A DNA stretch of 64,000 bases, taken from NCBI GenBank assembly GCA_963677395.2, contig OY781965.2:2170001-2234000 (forward strand). The letters are read 5' to 3'. Position 1 is the stretch's first letter. Every line of letters begins with the position of its first letter. This DNA is from G963667975 sp963677395. GTDB taxonomy: Bacteria > Bacteroidota > Bacteroidia > Bacteroidales > G963667975. This document shows positions 27,301 to 35,386 of this stretch, one piece after another. The notes below the pieces were generated by a model. It was not told the DNA's origin, ran no database searches, and was given only the letters and a program-made list of their open reading frames with translations. Made by a program: the position numbers and the translations under genes.

Positions 27301-27507
27301 ACTTTTTTCGTCTTTTATTTCGGTAATCAGTTCCTGAAAAACTTTTCGTGCAGCACTGTATTTCTCCTTTTCAAAGAGTTCTAAAGCCTTTCTGTAATTG
27401 GCTTCAGGATTTTGATAAACAGCAGTTTGCTGGGCCCGCAATATTCCCGCACCAGTCAGTATCAACATGACTGCACATACCAGATTTTTGCTCATTCGTT
27501 TCATCAT
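24385..27507 (-). CDS. Large periplasmic TPR protein
   Basis: 1040 residues with a signal peptide (MMKRMSKNLVCAVMLILTGA ending LRAQQ). More than twenty tetratricopeptide repeats run to about 1000, with repeated patterns such as AEANYQTALENFLKL, YYKTQKYAEALPYLRQY, FKQKKYSNALEYFRKFL and YYNKGDNDKALATYQKIV. The tail is charged and Asn/Lys-rich, as in YbgF/CpoB- or BamD-type scaffold proteins. Such proteins organise envelope complexes. The downstream barrel gene suggests it serves as its periplasmic partner. No enzymatic motif is seen. The two genes form an operon closed by the hairpin at 22605-22638. Confidence 0.88.
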   Translation of the reverse strand: MMKRMSKNLVCAVMLILTGAGILRAQQTAVYQNPEANYRKALELFEKEKYSAARKVFQELITEIKDEKSAFMAEAIYYNSVCASRLQHRDAAFELQRFINSFPEHTLLPLAWFELGNYQYSQSRFNEALEAYQAVNIDRLPDELKNEYYFKSGYSSFSKNKNEDAKKSFAKVKDSGSKYAGPATYYYAHVMYAEGNYQTALENFLKLKDDENFGPIAPFYITQIYYLQGNYAELLKVAPPLLESGNVKRAPEIARLIGEAYYKTQKYAEALPYLRQYRDLSARPLQRDDYYQLAYTYYKTEVYDTAIVNFLKCVEKGDTLTQNSLYHLGYCYIKTDQKKLARATFQEASKIDIDKKMQEDALYNYAKLCYEMASNPFNDAIKAIQLYLKEYPNSDKSDELNGYLVNVYMTTKNYKDALAYLEKIKRPDRRLNEAYQRIAFNRAVECYNEAKYDDAAILFNKALMKDFNPTINAYCKYWRGEIRYKTEDYEAASADYKEFQLTQGAFNLPLFNLSNYNLGYTYFKQKKYSNALEYFRKFLYSPKNEDAKIVTDAYLRTADCYFMGKDYKKAIENYDLAADQKLQDGDYALYQKALCQGVLGNFEGKTQTFYKLITNYKNSTLIPATKFELANTYLILDNQDKALFYFQDLVEYHPSCSFAKDAMLKSGLIYYNKGDNDKALATYQKIVTQYPGTSESKDALTGIRKIYVDQNRVDEFFSYMKNLPFANVTNAEQDSITYIAAEMRYMNGDCDAAEKGFSSYLEKFPDGSFTESASFYKAECDNKSSQFEKALSGYEYVISKPKTKFTEKAMLNAANIAFKLNQFQKSQEYYLKLVENAETDANIITGRLGLLRCEYNLNNFYNAITAAQQLLTLEKISDEIKDEAHLTIAHSAMAIDSVSMAQTEYSLLSKSKNGEISAESRYQLANIQFTQGNTDEAEKMIFDILSAPPSSEFWLAKTHILWADIYVKKGKFVHAKQVLQSIIDNYDGPDLVKVAYEKRNAIIDMEKKNKEQQNNKAKATQDSDEIKINLNGPNGNSNNE

Positions 27508-27724
27508 AAATCTATTTAATCGATGATAAAATTACCTATAATAAAAAGGGGTGTAAGTACGCTCTATGCTTACTTATCAACAATTTATTTTTGATAACTT
27601 AAGGTTGATAGAACTTTCCTGAAAGGAAATACTTCTGCATGAAAATACCGAATAATGAACAAATGCTTTCGTTTGATAGCCTGTTTTATATATTCAAATT
27701 TATAATAATACTTTATTTTTAATA

Positions 27725-27732
27725 TATATTTG
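27725..27732 (+). promoter_or_regulatory. Promoter -7 element for the small lipoprotein
   Basis: TATATTTG fits TAnnTTTG, ending 25 bases before the ATG at 27758. Confidence 0.6.
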
Positions 27733-27757
27733 TAGTTGAATAATAATTTTACATACT

Positions 27758-28123
27758 ATGAAAAAGATTAGAACTCTATTAATGATGATTATGATATTGA
27801 TTATCAGTTCGTGTGGTGGGTTTGGTAAAGAGATGAAGCAATTAATGATACTTCAGACAAAGATTCAGAAAAAGTATAAAGTGAGTATTGTTAAGATAAA
27901 TCTTGTGAATAACAATGTGTTAAACGTTACTTTTGTAAATTCACAGTATGGTAATTATAGTGATAAACAGAAAGATAGTCTTGCACAGGATTTAGGACTA
28001 TTTTGTAAAAAAGAGTTTGTAACAGACTCCTCCTTAAAAGAAGGTATATTATTTTTGCAACAGGAGCAAAATTATGGAATCGTAAAAAGTTCGCAACAAG
28101 CAGGATATCCAATGAAGTTTTAA
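27758..28123 (+). CDS. Small predicted lipoprotein, unknown function
   Basis: A 121-residue protein. The N terminus MKKIRTLLMMIMILIISSC is a lipoprotein signal with the lipobox cysteine at residue 19 (ISSC-GG). The mature part is a small alpha/beta domain with VSIVKINLVNNNVLNVTFVN and a possible helix at DKQKDSLAQDLGLFCKKEF. I recognise no family. It stands alone, with its own promoter and a decayed gene downstream on the other strand. Lipid anchoring is likely, function unknown. Confidence 0.72.
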   Translation: MKKIRTLLMMIMILIISSCGGFGKEMKQLMILQTKIQKKYKVSIVKINLVNNNVLNVTFVNSQYGNYSDKQKDSLAQDLGLFCKKEFVTDSSLKEGILFLQQEQNYGIVKSSQQAGYPMKF

Positions 28124-28138
28124 GTCATTAATAATATA

Positions 28139-28483
28139 CTAATCTGAACGTTTAATCCATTTCAAAACTTCTTCATCTTTAAGAATTCCTTTGATTCTAA
28201 TGTTGTAATCAAAAAGCATAATAATCAGAGGTTTGAGATCTTCACTCCAAAAGGCTTTCAGATGAATTGGAAAAAAATGCTTTGAGCAGTAAATTCAAAA
28301 TATGTGTTTGCTGTTATGAAAGATTATTTTATTAACATCTTGATGATAAGTAATTTGATTGCGATTGCGAAAATTCAGATAATAGGTGATTTCTATTCTG
28401 TCCGGAGTGAAAATAACTTTTTTGAACTGTCTGGAAATTATATATAAACTTATGTCAATAAATGCCAAGAAATATATAACGAG
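28139..28483 (-). pseudogene. Decayed small gene with in-frame TGA
   Basis: On the minus strand one frame stays open from the TAA at 28484-28486 to the TAG at 28139-28141, except for a single TGA at 28295-28297. It reads VIFTPDRIEITYYLNFRNRN and then QITYHQDVNKIIFHNSKHIF before the TGA. After it come IYCSKHFFPIHLKAFWSEDL, then KPLIIMLFDYNIRIKGILKD. This is coherent, protein-like sequence of about 114 codons that no ATG start serves (a TTG is possible). I think it is a nonsense-inactivated gene, perhaps a small beta-rich (PH-like) domain. No family is recognised. The rest of the gap 28124-28625 holds nothing more. Confidence 0.5.
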
Positions 28484-28625
28484 TTAAACCAGAGAATATT
28501 AAGAGAGTTAAGGATGATGACATTCCAAACAAGAAGAATGAATACATCAATTCAAAGAAATGAATACCGACTTTTATATTATTCTTTATAATCCGGGGTT
28601 CAAACATATAAAATCGGAGATCAAT

Positions 28626-30503
28626 TTAAAACAACTCACTTAGTTCCAGCCAGCGATTGCTTTTTTCGTCTAACTCATTCATCACTATGCCAATGCGTTC
28701 GGAACAAGCAGTTATTTCGTTTGGATTGGTCAGGGTGTTGAGCTTTTCAAGGAGTTCATCTTTTTCAGTTTCTAAGGTTTCGATGGATTTCTCGAGTTCT
28801 TCGTATTCTTTTTGTTGTTTGTAAGAGGGTTTGTTTGGTTTGGAACTTTCACGACGGGGAGCAGTTTCTTTCTTTGCTTTTGCTTCCTGAACCAGCATTT
28901 TTTCCTGATTAGTCTTCCAGTCAATGTATTGTGAATAATTTCCGGGAAAGTCACGTACTTTACCATTTCCTTCAAATACAAAGAGATGATCGATCAGATG
29001 ATCCATAAAACTACGGTCGTGCGAAACAATGAGCAGGCAACCGGGATAGTTTGCCAGAAAATCTTCCAGCAGTTCCAGTGTATAAACGTCCAGATCGTTG
29101 GTTGGCTCATCCAGAATCAGAAAATTGGGATTCTGCATCAGCGTCATCAATAAATGCAATCGGCGGCGCTCGCCACCACTCAGATTTCCGTAATAATTAT
29201 ACTGAACAGTGGGGGAAAACCCGAAATGTAACAAGAACTGAGAAGGAGAAACCTGTTGCCCGCTTTCCAGTTGGATGCTTTCGGCAGCTTCTTTTACAAT
29301 CTCAATTACACGCATATCATCGCGGTGCTCAATACCGTTTTGCGTGAAATAGCCAAACTTCATGGTTTGACCTGTAATTACTCTGCCCGTATCAGGTTTT
29401 ACAACACCCATAATCATATTGAGTAAAGTTGTTTTTCCAATCCCATTTGGTCCTGAAATTCCAATTCTGTCGCCTTTTTTAAAGACATACGAAAAGTCAT
29501 CCAGAATTATTTGTTCCTGATAACGTTTGTTTATATTGTATATTTCCAGTATTTTACCACCAATCCGATCCGTTTTTACGTGCAATGATGCCATTTCCTT
29601 TTCGGTTCGTTTGAAAGCTTTGCCGTGCAATGTTTCTAAGCCGTCCATTCTGGCTTTCGACTTGGTTGTACGTGCTTTGGGCATACGTCGTGCCCATTCC
29701 AGTTCTTTCAAATATTCAGCACGAGCTTTTTCTTTTTCAACAGATTCATTGTAGATGCGTTCTGCACGTTTCTCAAGAAAGTAGTCGTAATTTCCTTTGT
29801 ATTTATAGATTTGTCCGCCATCCAGCTCAAATACTTCGGTACAAACATTGTCAAGAAAATAACGGTCGTGCGTAACAACCAGAAGGGTAAGATTCTCACG
29901 GTTAAGCCATGCCTCCAACCATTCAATCATCTGGATATCTAAATGGTTGGTTGGCTCATCCAAAAATAGAATATCCACGTTTTCGAGTAATACGCGTGCC
30001 AATGAAAGCTTACGTTTTTGACCGCCGGAAAGAAGTGAAACCTGTTGCTCCAGATCCTGAAAACCCAGTTTTGACAATACTTCATTTACCCGATGTTCGT
30101 AATTCCATGCCTGTGTTTGATCCATCAGACTGATTGCCCGTTGCAGACGATCCTGATTTTGTTTATTGTCTTCTTTTTTTAACGCATATAGTGCTGATTC
30201 ATATTCATTTATTGTTCTGGAAACTTCAGAATCAGATGAGAAAAGATAATCTTTCACCTGTACACCTTCAGGCATATCAGGGTTTTGATCAAGGTAGGCA
30301 AGACGGTATCCTTCCCGATAACTGATTGTTCCGGCATCAGAATCTTCTTTTTTGGCAAGGATGTTCAGCAGCGTACTTTTTCCGCTGCCATTTTTGGCAA
30401 CAAGCCCCACTTTCTGACCCTTTTCCAACCCTAATGTTAGGTTTTGAAACAATACTTTTTCGCCGTAAGTTTTTGAGATTCCCTCTGCCAGTATAACGTT
30501 CAT
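28626..30503 (-). CDS. uup: ABC-F family ATPase, Uup-like
   Basis: A 625-residue cytoplasmic protein with two ABC ATPase domains and no membrane segment. ABC-F proteins act on ribosomes or on DNA-repair-related complexes. Walker A motifs are GLVAKNGSGKST (first) and GISGPNGIGKTT (second). The signatures LSGGQKRKLSLA and LSGGERRRLHLL are followed by DEPTNHLD and DEPTNDLD. A charged linker lies between them, and a C-terminal coiled coil (KEYEELEKSIETLETEKDEL) is the Uup hallmark. I start at 30503 (MNVILAEGISKTYG). The promoter -7 element at 30525-30532 lies between this ATG and the more distant Met at 30527, which confirms the shorter start. Confidence 0.92.
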   Translation of the reverse strand: MNVILAEGISKTYGEKVLFQNLTLGLEKGQKVGLVAKNGSGKSTLLNILAKKEDSDAGTISYREGYRLAYLDQNPDMPEGVQVKDYLFSSDSEVSRTINEYESALYALKKEDNKQNQDRLQRAISLMDQTQAWNYEHRVNEVLSKLGFQDLEQQVSLLSGGQKRKLSLARVLLENVDILFLDEPTNHLDIQMIEWLEAWLNRENLTLLVVTHDRYFLDNVCTEVFELDGGQIYKYKGNYDYFLEKRAERIYNESVEKEKARAEYLKELEWARRMPKARTTKSKARMDGLETLHGKAFKRTEKEMASLHVKTDRIGGKILEIYNINKRYQEQIILDDFSYVFKKGDRIGISGPNGIGKTTLLNMIMGVVKPDTGRVITGQTMKFGYFTQNGIEHRDDMRVIEIVKEAAESIQLESGQQVSPSQFLLHFGFSPTVQYNYYGNLSGGERRRLHLLMTLMQNPNFLILDEPTNDLDVYTLELLEDFLANYPGCLLIVSHDRSFMDHLIDHLFVFEGNGKVRDFPGNYSQYIDWKTNQEKMLVQEAKAKKETAPRRESSKPNKPSYKQQKEYEELEKSIETLETEKDELLEKLNTLTNPNEITACSERIGIVMNELDEKSNRWLELSELF

Positions 30504-30524
30504 CGTGTAGTTTAAATGAAAAAG

Positions 30525-30532
30525 CAAAGATA
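30525..30532 (-). promoter_or_regulatory. Promoter -7 element for the ABC-F gene
   Basis: Minus-strand TATCTTTG fits TAnnTTTG, 21 bases before the chosen ATG. It makes the farther Met at 30527 untranscribed. Confidence 0.6.
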
Positions 30533-30672
30533 CCGAAAAAGAGGGAAATGCAGAAAAGCAGGTTTGAGATTCAAATTATATATTAATATTGGAAATAAAA
30601 TAATATTTTGTTTCCAATATTATGCTAAAAGTTAATTTATTGGCGGAAGAGGTGTCTATATAAAACAACAAT

Positions 30673-30802
30673 GGGGCTGTCTGAAAAGTCTCAACCTTAA
30701 TAAATTTTGACTTAGCTCAATATAGCAATTTGTTGATTTATTGCTGTCAGACTGAGTTCCGAAAGTCTTTTTTATCAGATGAGAGACTTTTTGAACAGCC
30801 TC
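30673..30802. mobile_element. MITE-like element, 130 bp
   Basis: The left end GGGGCTGTCTGAAAAGTCTC and the right end, reverse-complemented GAGGCTGTTCAAAAAGTCTC, match at 16 of 20 positions. The flank is AT on both sides. The interior shares CAACCTTAATAAATTTT (17 bases) and a GTCAGACTGAGTTCCGAAAGTC-type block with the element at 33575-33712. It has no open reading frame. It sits between yebC and the ABC-F gene. The rest of the 327-base gap shows only the ABC-F promoter. Confidence 0.78.
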
Positions 30803-30830
30803 ATGTAAAGTAATGTAAATGGGTTATTGT

Positions 30831-31541
30831 TTAGCGCATATTATGCCAAACATTCTGAATATCTTCGTCTTCGTAAAATTTGTTTAAGAGTTTTTCGATA
30901 TCGGCTTCCTGTTCGGGAGTGAGTTCTTTGGTCTCTCCCGGAATACGTTCGAATTCAGCGCTTACAATATCAAATTTATTATCTTCAAGGTATTTCTGAA
31001 TTTTACCAAATGCTTCAAATTCTCCGTAGATATGAACCTGATCTTCGTCTGCAAAGAGCTCGTCTAAGCCTAAATCAATCAGTTCTAATTCCATATCTTC
31101 TAGTTCTATTTCTGCTTTGCTCCGTACTTTAAACACACATTTGTGTTCAAACATAAAACTTACACTTCCGGATGTTCCCAAAGATCCGCTGCATTTATTG
31201 AAATAGCTGCGAACATTAGCCACAGTACGGGTTTGATTGTCGGTAGCACATTCAACAATAACCGCGATTCCGTAAGGTCCGTACCCTTCGTACACGATTT
31301 CTTTATAGTCTTCCTGATCTTTGGAGCTAGCTTTTTTAATTGCGCGTTCAATGTTTTCTTTCGGAACATTGGCTTCACGGGCATTTTGTAGAATTGCTCT
31401 GAGTCGAGAGTTTGTATCAGGATCCGGGCCGCCTTCTTTTACAGCGATTGCAATTTGTTTAGCAACACGGGTAAATGTGCGGGCCATTTGGCCCCAGCGT
31501 TTAAATTTTCTTTGTTTACGGTATTCAAATGCGCGTCCCAT
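30831..31541 (-). CDS. yebC: YebC/PmpR-family protein
   Basis: A 236-residue cytoplasmic protein of the YebC/TACO1 family, reported as transcription regulators or as factors relieving ribosome stalling at poly-proline. The N terminus MGRAFEYRKQRKFKRWGQMA is the Bacteroidota form. The conserved core has PDTNSRLRAILQNAREANVP, IVYEGYGPYGIAVIVECATD, NVRSYFNKCSGSLGTSGSV and FEHKCVFKV. Full length is normal. It lies 12 bases from the yidC stop, in the same direction, so it may be cotranscribed with yidC. Its 3' flank is the MITE-like element. Confidence 0.94.
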   Translation of the reverse strand: MGRAFEYRKQRKFKRWGQMARTFTRVAKQIAIAVKEGGPDPDTNSRLRAILQNAREANVPKENIERAIKKASSKDQEDYKEIVYEGYGPYGIAVIVECATDNQTRTVANVRSYFNKCSGSLGTSGSVSFMFEHKCVFKVRSKAEIELEDMELELIDLGLDELFADEDQVHIYGEFEAFGKIQKYLEDNKFDIVSAEFERIPGETKELTPEQEADIEKLLNKFYEDEDIQNVWHNMR

Positions 31542-31553
31542 AGTAAGAATGGA

Positions 31554-33479
31554 TTATCGTTTATTATTTGTGTTCATGCCTCTTGCTTTTGCCATATCTT
31601 CGAGGCGTTGCTGAAATTTTGATTTCTTTACAGGTTTCTTTTTGTTTTCAAGAATCATTGCGTGAATCTTGGCTTCGTTTACCATTTTGCGAATTACAAA
31701 CATCTGAGCAAATGTAAAGAGGGTTGATATGGTATAGTAGTAGTTCAATGCAGATGAGTAAGAGTTAAGGAATCCAAGAAACATAAGCGGCATAATGTAC
31801 ATCATGGTTTTCATACCGGGCATTTGGTTGGTTGATCCCATCATGTCAGAGTTCATCTTGGTATAAATAAGGTTACTGATAGCCATCAGTAATGCAAACA
31901 AACTTACGTGGTTACCGTAGAATGATGTTAATAATGGAATGTTTGTACTCCATGATACAATTGCGTCATAGCTGGAAAGGTCTTCTGCCCATAGGAAAGC
32001 CTGATGACGTAACTCAATAGAAGCAGGAAAGAAACGGAACATTGCAATCAAAATAGGCAACTGTAACAGCATTGGAATGCAACCTGCCATTGGATTTACT
32101 CCGGCTTTTTTGTATAGAGCCATGGTCGCACGTTGCTTGTCCATTGCTTGTTCCTTTTTTGGGAATTTTTTGCTAATTTCATCTATTTCAGGCTTTAATA
32201 CCTTCATTTTGGCAGATGACATATAGGATTTAAAGGCAATCGGAAAAAGAACAATCTTTAATAGAATGGTTAAAACCAAAATGATAATACCATAGTTCCA
32301 GTTGAAACTTTCTAAAAGATCAAATACAGGGATTACAGCATAGCGATTAATCCACTGCAGAAGCGGAAAACTCCAGCCCAGAGGGATTTGGCGTTCTAAA
32401 TCCAGTTTATAGCTTCTGAGGATCTTATATTTATTAGGACCGAAATACATCTGCATTGAAAATGATTGTTCAGCAGATGGATTGTATGGAATTCCCAGCG
32501 TAGTATTCATGGTTTTTAGGTATTCATTACCACGATCCGGATCAGTGAATACCTTCATTTTTGCATTGTTAAACTGATTGTCGGCAATAAGGGTTGCAGA
32601 GAAAAATTGTTGTTTAAATGAAATCCATTTTAAAGGAGTTTTTAAGTCATTTTCGTCACTGGCTTTGGTTTCACTTAAATAGTCAACTTTATCGTTGGTT
32701 GGTTTATAGTAAACAGAAGAGATAATACGTTCGTTTTTCAAACTTTTTTCTTGCTGATAAAGCACTGCATTCCAGTTAAGGTCAATAAAGTCGGTATTTG
32801 ATGCTACCGTGTTTTCTAAACCTTTAAAATGGATATTCATGCGGTTCATGTAACTATTACCATAGAGTGTGTAACGAAGTTCGAAGTAACGATTTGGATC
32901 AAATGTGCTGTCTCCTTTATCAATGTATGCACGCATACCAAACATAATGGAATCGGTTCCACTTACTTTCAGATTTTTATTTCCTTGATTCTGTGTATTG
33001 TACCAGAATGGCTGGAAATATAAATCGCGGGTATTTACAGTTCTGTTATTTACAAAAAAACTGAGGTTAAAATCGGAGGAATCTTTTTTAAAGAGGATAA
33101 CCGGTTTCTCTTGATAAGTAGTGAATTTTTTGAGCTGTACAGATGAAATTCTACCTCCCTTAGAAGAGATGTTTATTTTAATTAGATCATTTTCAATAGT
33201 ATAATCTTCATCTTTTCCGATAGCTGCAATGCCAAATGCACCAAGTTTGTCGCGCATACTTGAAATAGAAGGAGCAGAAGTATCGGCCTGGGTTTTGTCA
33301 GCTGTATCTTTTTTAACTTGGGCTAATGCAATAGAATCATTTCTGAGTTGAACTCTGTGCAAAGAATCCTGTGTCTGTTTTTGTCGGGCAATTTCTTCCT
33401 GACTGGGAGCTGTATAAAGACTGTAACCAATTACAAGTCCGAATATTACAACAAGTCCAATAATTGTATTTCTATCCAT
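31554..33479 (-). CDS. yidC: Membrane protein insertase YidC
   Basis: 641 residues of the Gram-negative YidC type. It inserts and folds inner-membrane proteins, alone or with SecYEG. TM1 is at residues 4-22 after MDRNTIIGLVV. A large periplasmic beta domain spans about 85-360. The conserved insertase core begins near NWNYGIIILVLTILLKIVLF and contains SYMSSAKMKVLKPEIDEISK, YKKAGVNPMAGCIPMLLQLP and MPGMKTMMYIMPLMFLGFLN. The C terminus is basic (KKKPVKKSKFQQRL), suited to ribosome binding. The promoter is at 33524-33531, and yebC follows 12 bases downstream. Confidence 0.97.
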   Translation of the reverse strand: MDRNTIIGLVVIFGLVIGYSLYTAPSQEEIARQKQTQDSLHRVQLRNDSIALAQVKKDTADKTQADTSAPSISSMRDKLGAFGIAAIGKDEDYTIENDLIKINISSKGGRISSVQLKKFTTYQEKPVILFKKDSSDFNLSFFVNNRTVNTRDLYFQPFWYNTQNQGNKNLKVSGTDSIMFGMRAYIDKGDSTFDPNRYFELRYTLYGNSYMNRMNIHFKGLENTVASNTDFIDLNWNAVLYQQEKSLKNERIISSVYYKPTNDKVDYLSETKASDENDLKTPLKWISFKQQFFSATLIADNQFNNAKMKVFTDPDRGNEYLKTMNTTLGIPYNPSAEQSFSMQMYFGPNKYKILRSYKLDLERQIPLGWSFPLLQWINRYAVIPVFDLLESFNWNYGIIILVLTILLKIVLFPIAFKSYMSSAKMKVLKPEIDEISKKFPKKEQAMDKQRATMALYKKAGVNPMAGCIPMLLQLPILIAMFRFFPASIELRHQAFLWAEDLSSYDAIVSWSTNIPLLTSFYGNHVSLFALLMAISNLIYTKMNSDMMGSTNQMPGMKTMMYIMPLMFLGFLNSYSSALNYYYTISTLFTFAQMFVIRKMVNEAKIHAMILENKKKPVKKSKFQQRLEDMAKARGMNTNNKR

Positions 33480-33523
33480 TTTAGATGTGTTTCTCGCTTA
33501 AATAGTTTGAAAATAAAGGCTTG

Positions 33524-33531
33524 CAAATATA
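33524..33531 (-). promoter_or_regulatory. Promoter -7 element for yidC
   Basis: Minus-strand TATATTTG fits TAnnTTTG, 44 bases before the yidC ATG. Confidence 0.55.
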
Positions 33532-33574
33532 GCTGTTTTAAGTAAATGCACAATGAAGGATGTGTAAAGAAAAA

Positions 33575-33712
33575 GAGGCTTTCGGAAAAGTCGCAACCTT
33601 AATAAATTTTCCCGACTTTCAGTACTCAATATGACAACTAAAAATGTCAGACAGAGTACCGAAAGTCGGGAAAGTCTTTTTATCAGAGGTGGGGCTTTTT
33701 AGGCGCAGCCTC
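33575..33712. mobile_element. MITE-like element, 138 bp
   Basis: The ends GAGGCTTTCGGAAAAG and, reverse-complemented, GAGGCTGCGCCTAAAAAG form imperfect terminal inverted repeats, extendable by AAA/TTT. Inside, CCCGACTTTCAGTACTC (33611-33627) and GAGTACCGAAAGTCGGG (33654-33670) are a second inverted repeat with one mismatch in 17. It shares CAACCTTAATAAATTTT with the element at 30673. It has no coding capacity and lies downstream of the CAP-domain gene and upstream of yidC. Confidence 0.75.
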
Positions 33713-33734
33713 TTTAGAATATTTTAAAGAGGGA

Positions 33735-34802
33735 TTATTTGCTTAAAAAGCTTCTAGTTCCTGGTATTGGGAATTCAACAGCATCCTTTGAAGCAGGAAG
33801 AGCTGAAGTACCAATAACATTTACAGTATAAGTGTATGAAGTTTGAGCTGCACCGGTTATACCTGATACGGTTACAGTATATTTGGTATCAGCAGTTGGT
33901 TGAAAATTAATATTTTGTGGTTCCCATACAATGCGGTTTTCAGGTAAGCTGCCTGGGTTTGTTTCACGAGCAATTACATTTACATTTACTGTATTATTTG
34001 ACGCATTTTTCATTGAAACCTGAGCATTTGCAAAATTTGCATTAGCTAAACTAAAAGACCAGCGTGGAAATAAAATAGGAGCTGGAATATAACCATTCGG
34101 CGGATAAGCAACATAACTTGTATAATTGAAGTTTTGGTCAAAATTATCACCCCACATCAAACAGTTTGCAGATCTATTGTTTGTGCTTGCAAAATATACC
34201 GAACCATGTCCCATTTTTGTTAAGGCAGGTAAAAGTATCCATGCACGATGACCTACTATTAAATTATTAGCTCCTGGATCTTCCATATAACCAGTAACTG
34301 CATTTGCAGCGTGAACAGAAAATGTGTTAGCATCTCCACCATTACTGATTGCAATATTTCCATGACCAGCAGCATCAGCAGCTCCGGCAGTATAACAGCT
34401 TCCACTGGCACTTGGGTAGTGTGTTAATGTGTTATTGGCAGCCATATATAATGCAGCTTCCTGACAACTTTGATTCTGAGCTGGGTTATGAGCAACACTC
34501 GCTGGTAATCCAACTAAACGACGATAATAATTAATACGTTGAATAACTTTATTATGCGAAATCTGACTAACTGATCCAGCTTGGCAGCTTGCCATATTCC
34601 CATTTGCATATGCTAATTCAGCAGCAGTAACTTTGGAACCCAGATAATTATTTTTATAATCCGTAATTGCTTTTGATCTGGCATCGGTTGGGGTAGTTCC
34701 GCCTCCATTTCCAGATGAAGTAGTGTCATCTTTTGAACAGGATGACAATAGTACAGCTACAGAAAATGCTACTGTAGAAGCAAAAAATACAATTCGTTTC
34801 AT
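33735..34802 (-). CDS. CAP (SCP-like) domain lipoprotein
   Basis: A 355-residue predicted lipoprotein. The signal MKRIVFFASTVAFSVAVLLS is followed by SC, with the lipobox Cys near residue 22, then a Ser/Gly/Thr linker. A CAP/SCP-like domain spans about 80-235, with INYYRRLVGLP, AQNQSCQEAALYMAANNTLT and H, AADAAGHGNIAIS and MEDPGANNLIVGHRAWILLP. These supply the conserved His/Glu-like cavity of the cysteine-rich secretory family. The C-terminal part (about 250-345) is an Ig-like beta domain (YTVTVSGITGAAQTSYTYTV). CAP proteins have varied roles, and none is assigned here. It is surface or periplasmic and monocistronic, with a promoter. Confidence 0.85.
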   Translation of the reverse strand: MKRIVFFASTVAFSVAVLLSSCSKDDTTSSGNGGGTTPTDARSKAITDYKNNYLGSKVTAAELAYANGNMASCQAGSVSQISHNKVIQRINYYRRLVGLPASVAHNPAQNQSCQEAALYMAANNTLTHYPSASGSCYTAGAADAAGHGNIAISNGGDANTFSVHAANAVTGYMEDPGANNLIVGHRAWILLPALTKMGHGSVYFASTNNRSANCLMWGDNFDQNFNYTSYVAYPPNGYIPAPILFPRWSFSLANANFANAQVSMKNASNNTVNVNVIARETNPGSLPENRIVWEPQNINFQPTADTKYTVTVSGITGAAQTSYTYTVNVIGTSALPASKDAVEFPIPGTRSFLSK

Positions 34803-34834
34803 TCTTTTTTCTTGTGTTTGTTAAACCTTGACCG

Positions 34835-34842
34835 CAAATGTA
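34835..34842 (-). promoter_or_regulatory. Promoter for the CAP-domain lipoprotein
   Basis: Minus-strand TACATTTG fits TAnnTTTG. A TTTG lies 18 bases further upstream, the right spacing for the -33 element. Confidence 0.6.
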
Positions 34843-34891
34843 TGACTTTTTTCAAACATACAAAAATGAAACGTTTTAGATTTCTAAATAT

Positions 34892-35386
34892 CTATTTTAC
34901 AACTTGTACAGCATCTTTTAGAAAGTTATTTTCGATTAGTGAATTTACATTGTTGATGTCAATATATTCGCGTCCGGTAATTATCCATGCTTCTTTTAAT
35001 GGCTTTTTATTCAGTATATGTTGCATTAATGCCTCCGGATCAGGTGTTTGTGGTAGTTTTGAGTATTGTTCATATGTGAAGTCAAGAAATGCGACATCAG
35101 TTCCAATACCTTGTTGATCATAGAGATATCCTTTTGAGAGTTGAATGGGTTTCATAAAACCATTGTCAGTTTTTACGTCTCCAACTCCAGGAAACCAAAT
35201 CAACACTTTGCCATCTTCCGAAAGTCTTACCGGAACATTGTCCTGATAATTTTGTGTTGTTTTATATATAAAAAAGCTTTTCCGAATTGCCATTTGAGTG
35301 GCTAATTCTGGCTTTTTCGATTGAGTAGTTTTGCATGACATTGATAATGCAATCATTGCTATAATGATGATATTCAGGTATTTCAT
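34892..35386 (-). CDS. Predicted lipoprotein coupled to proline dehydrogenase
   Basis: A 164-residue protein with signal MKYLNIIIIAMIALSMSC and a lipobox Cys at residue 18. The mature domain (VPVRLSEDGKVLIWFPGVGD; WIITGREYIDINNVNSLIEN) is not one I recognise. Its ATG overlaps the TGA of the proline dehydrogenase gene by 4 bases (35383-35386), so it is the second gene of that operon. A link to amino-acid use is only positional. Confidence 0.72.
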   Translation of the reverse strand: MKYLNIIIIAMIALSMSCKTTQSKKPELATQMAIRKSFFIYKTTQNYQDNVPVRLSEDGKVLIWFPGVGDVKTDNGFMKPIQLSKGYLYDQQGIGTDVAFLDFTYEQYSKLPQTPDPEALMQHILNKKPLKEAWIITGREYIDINNVNSLIENNFLKDAVQVVK

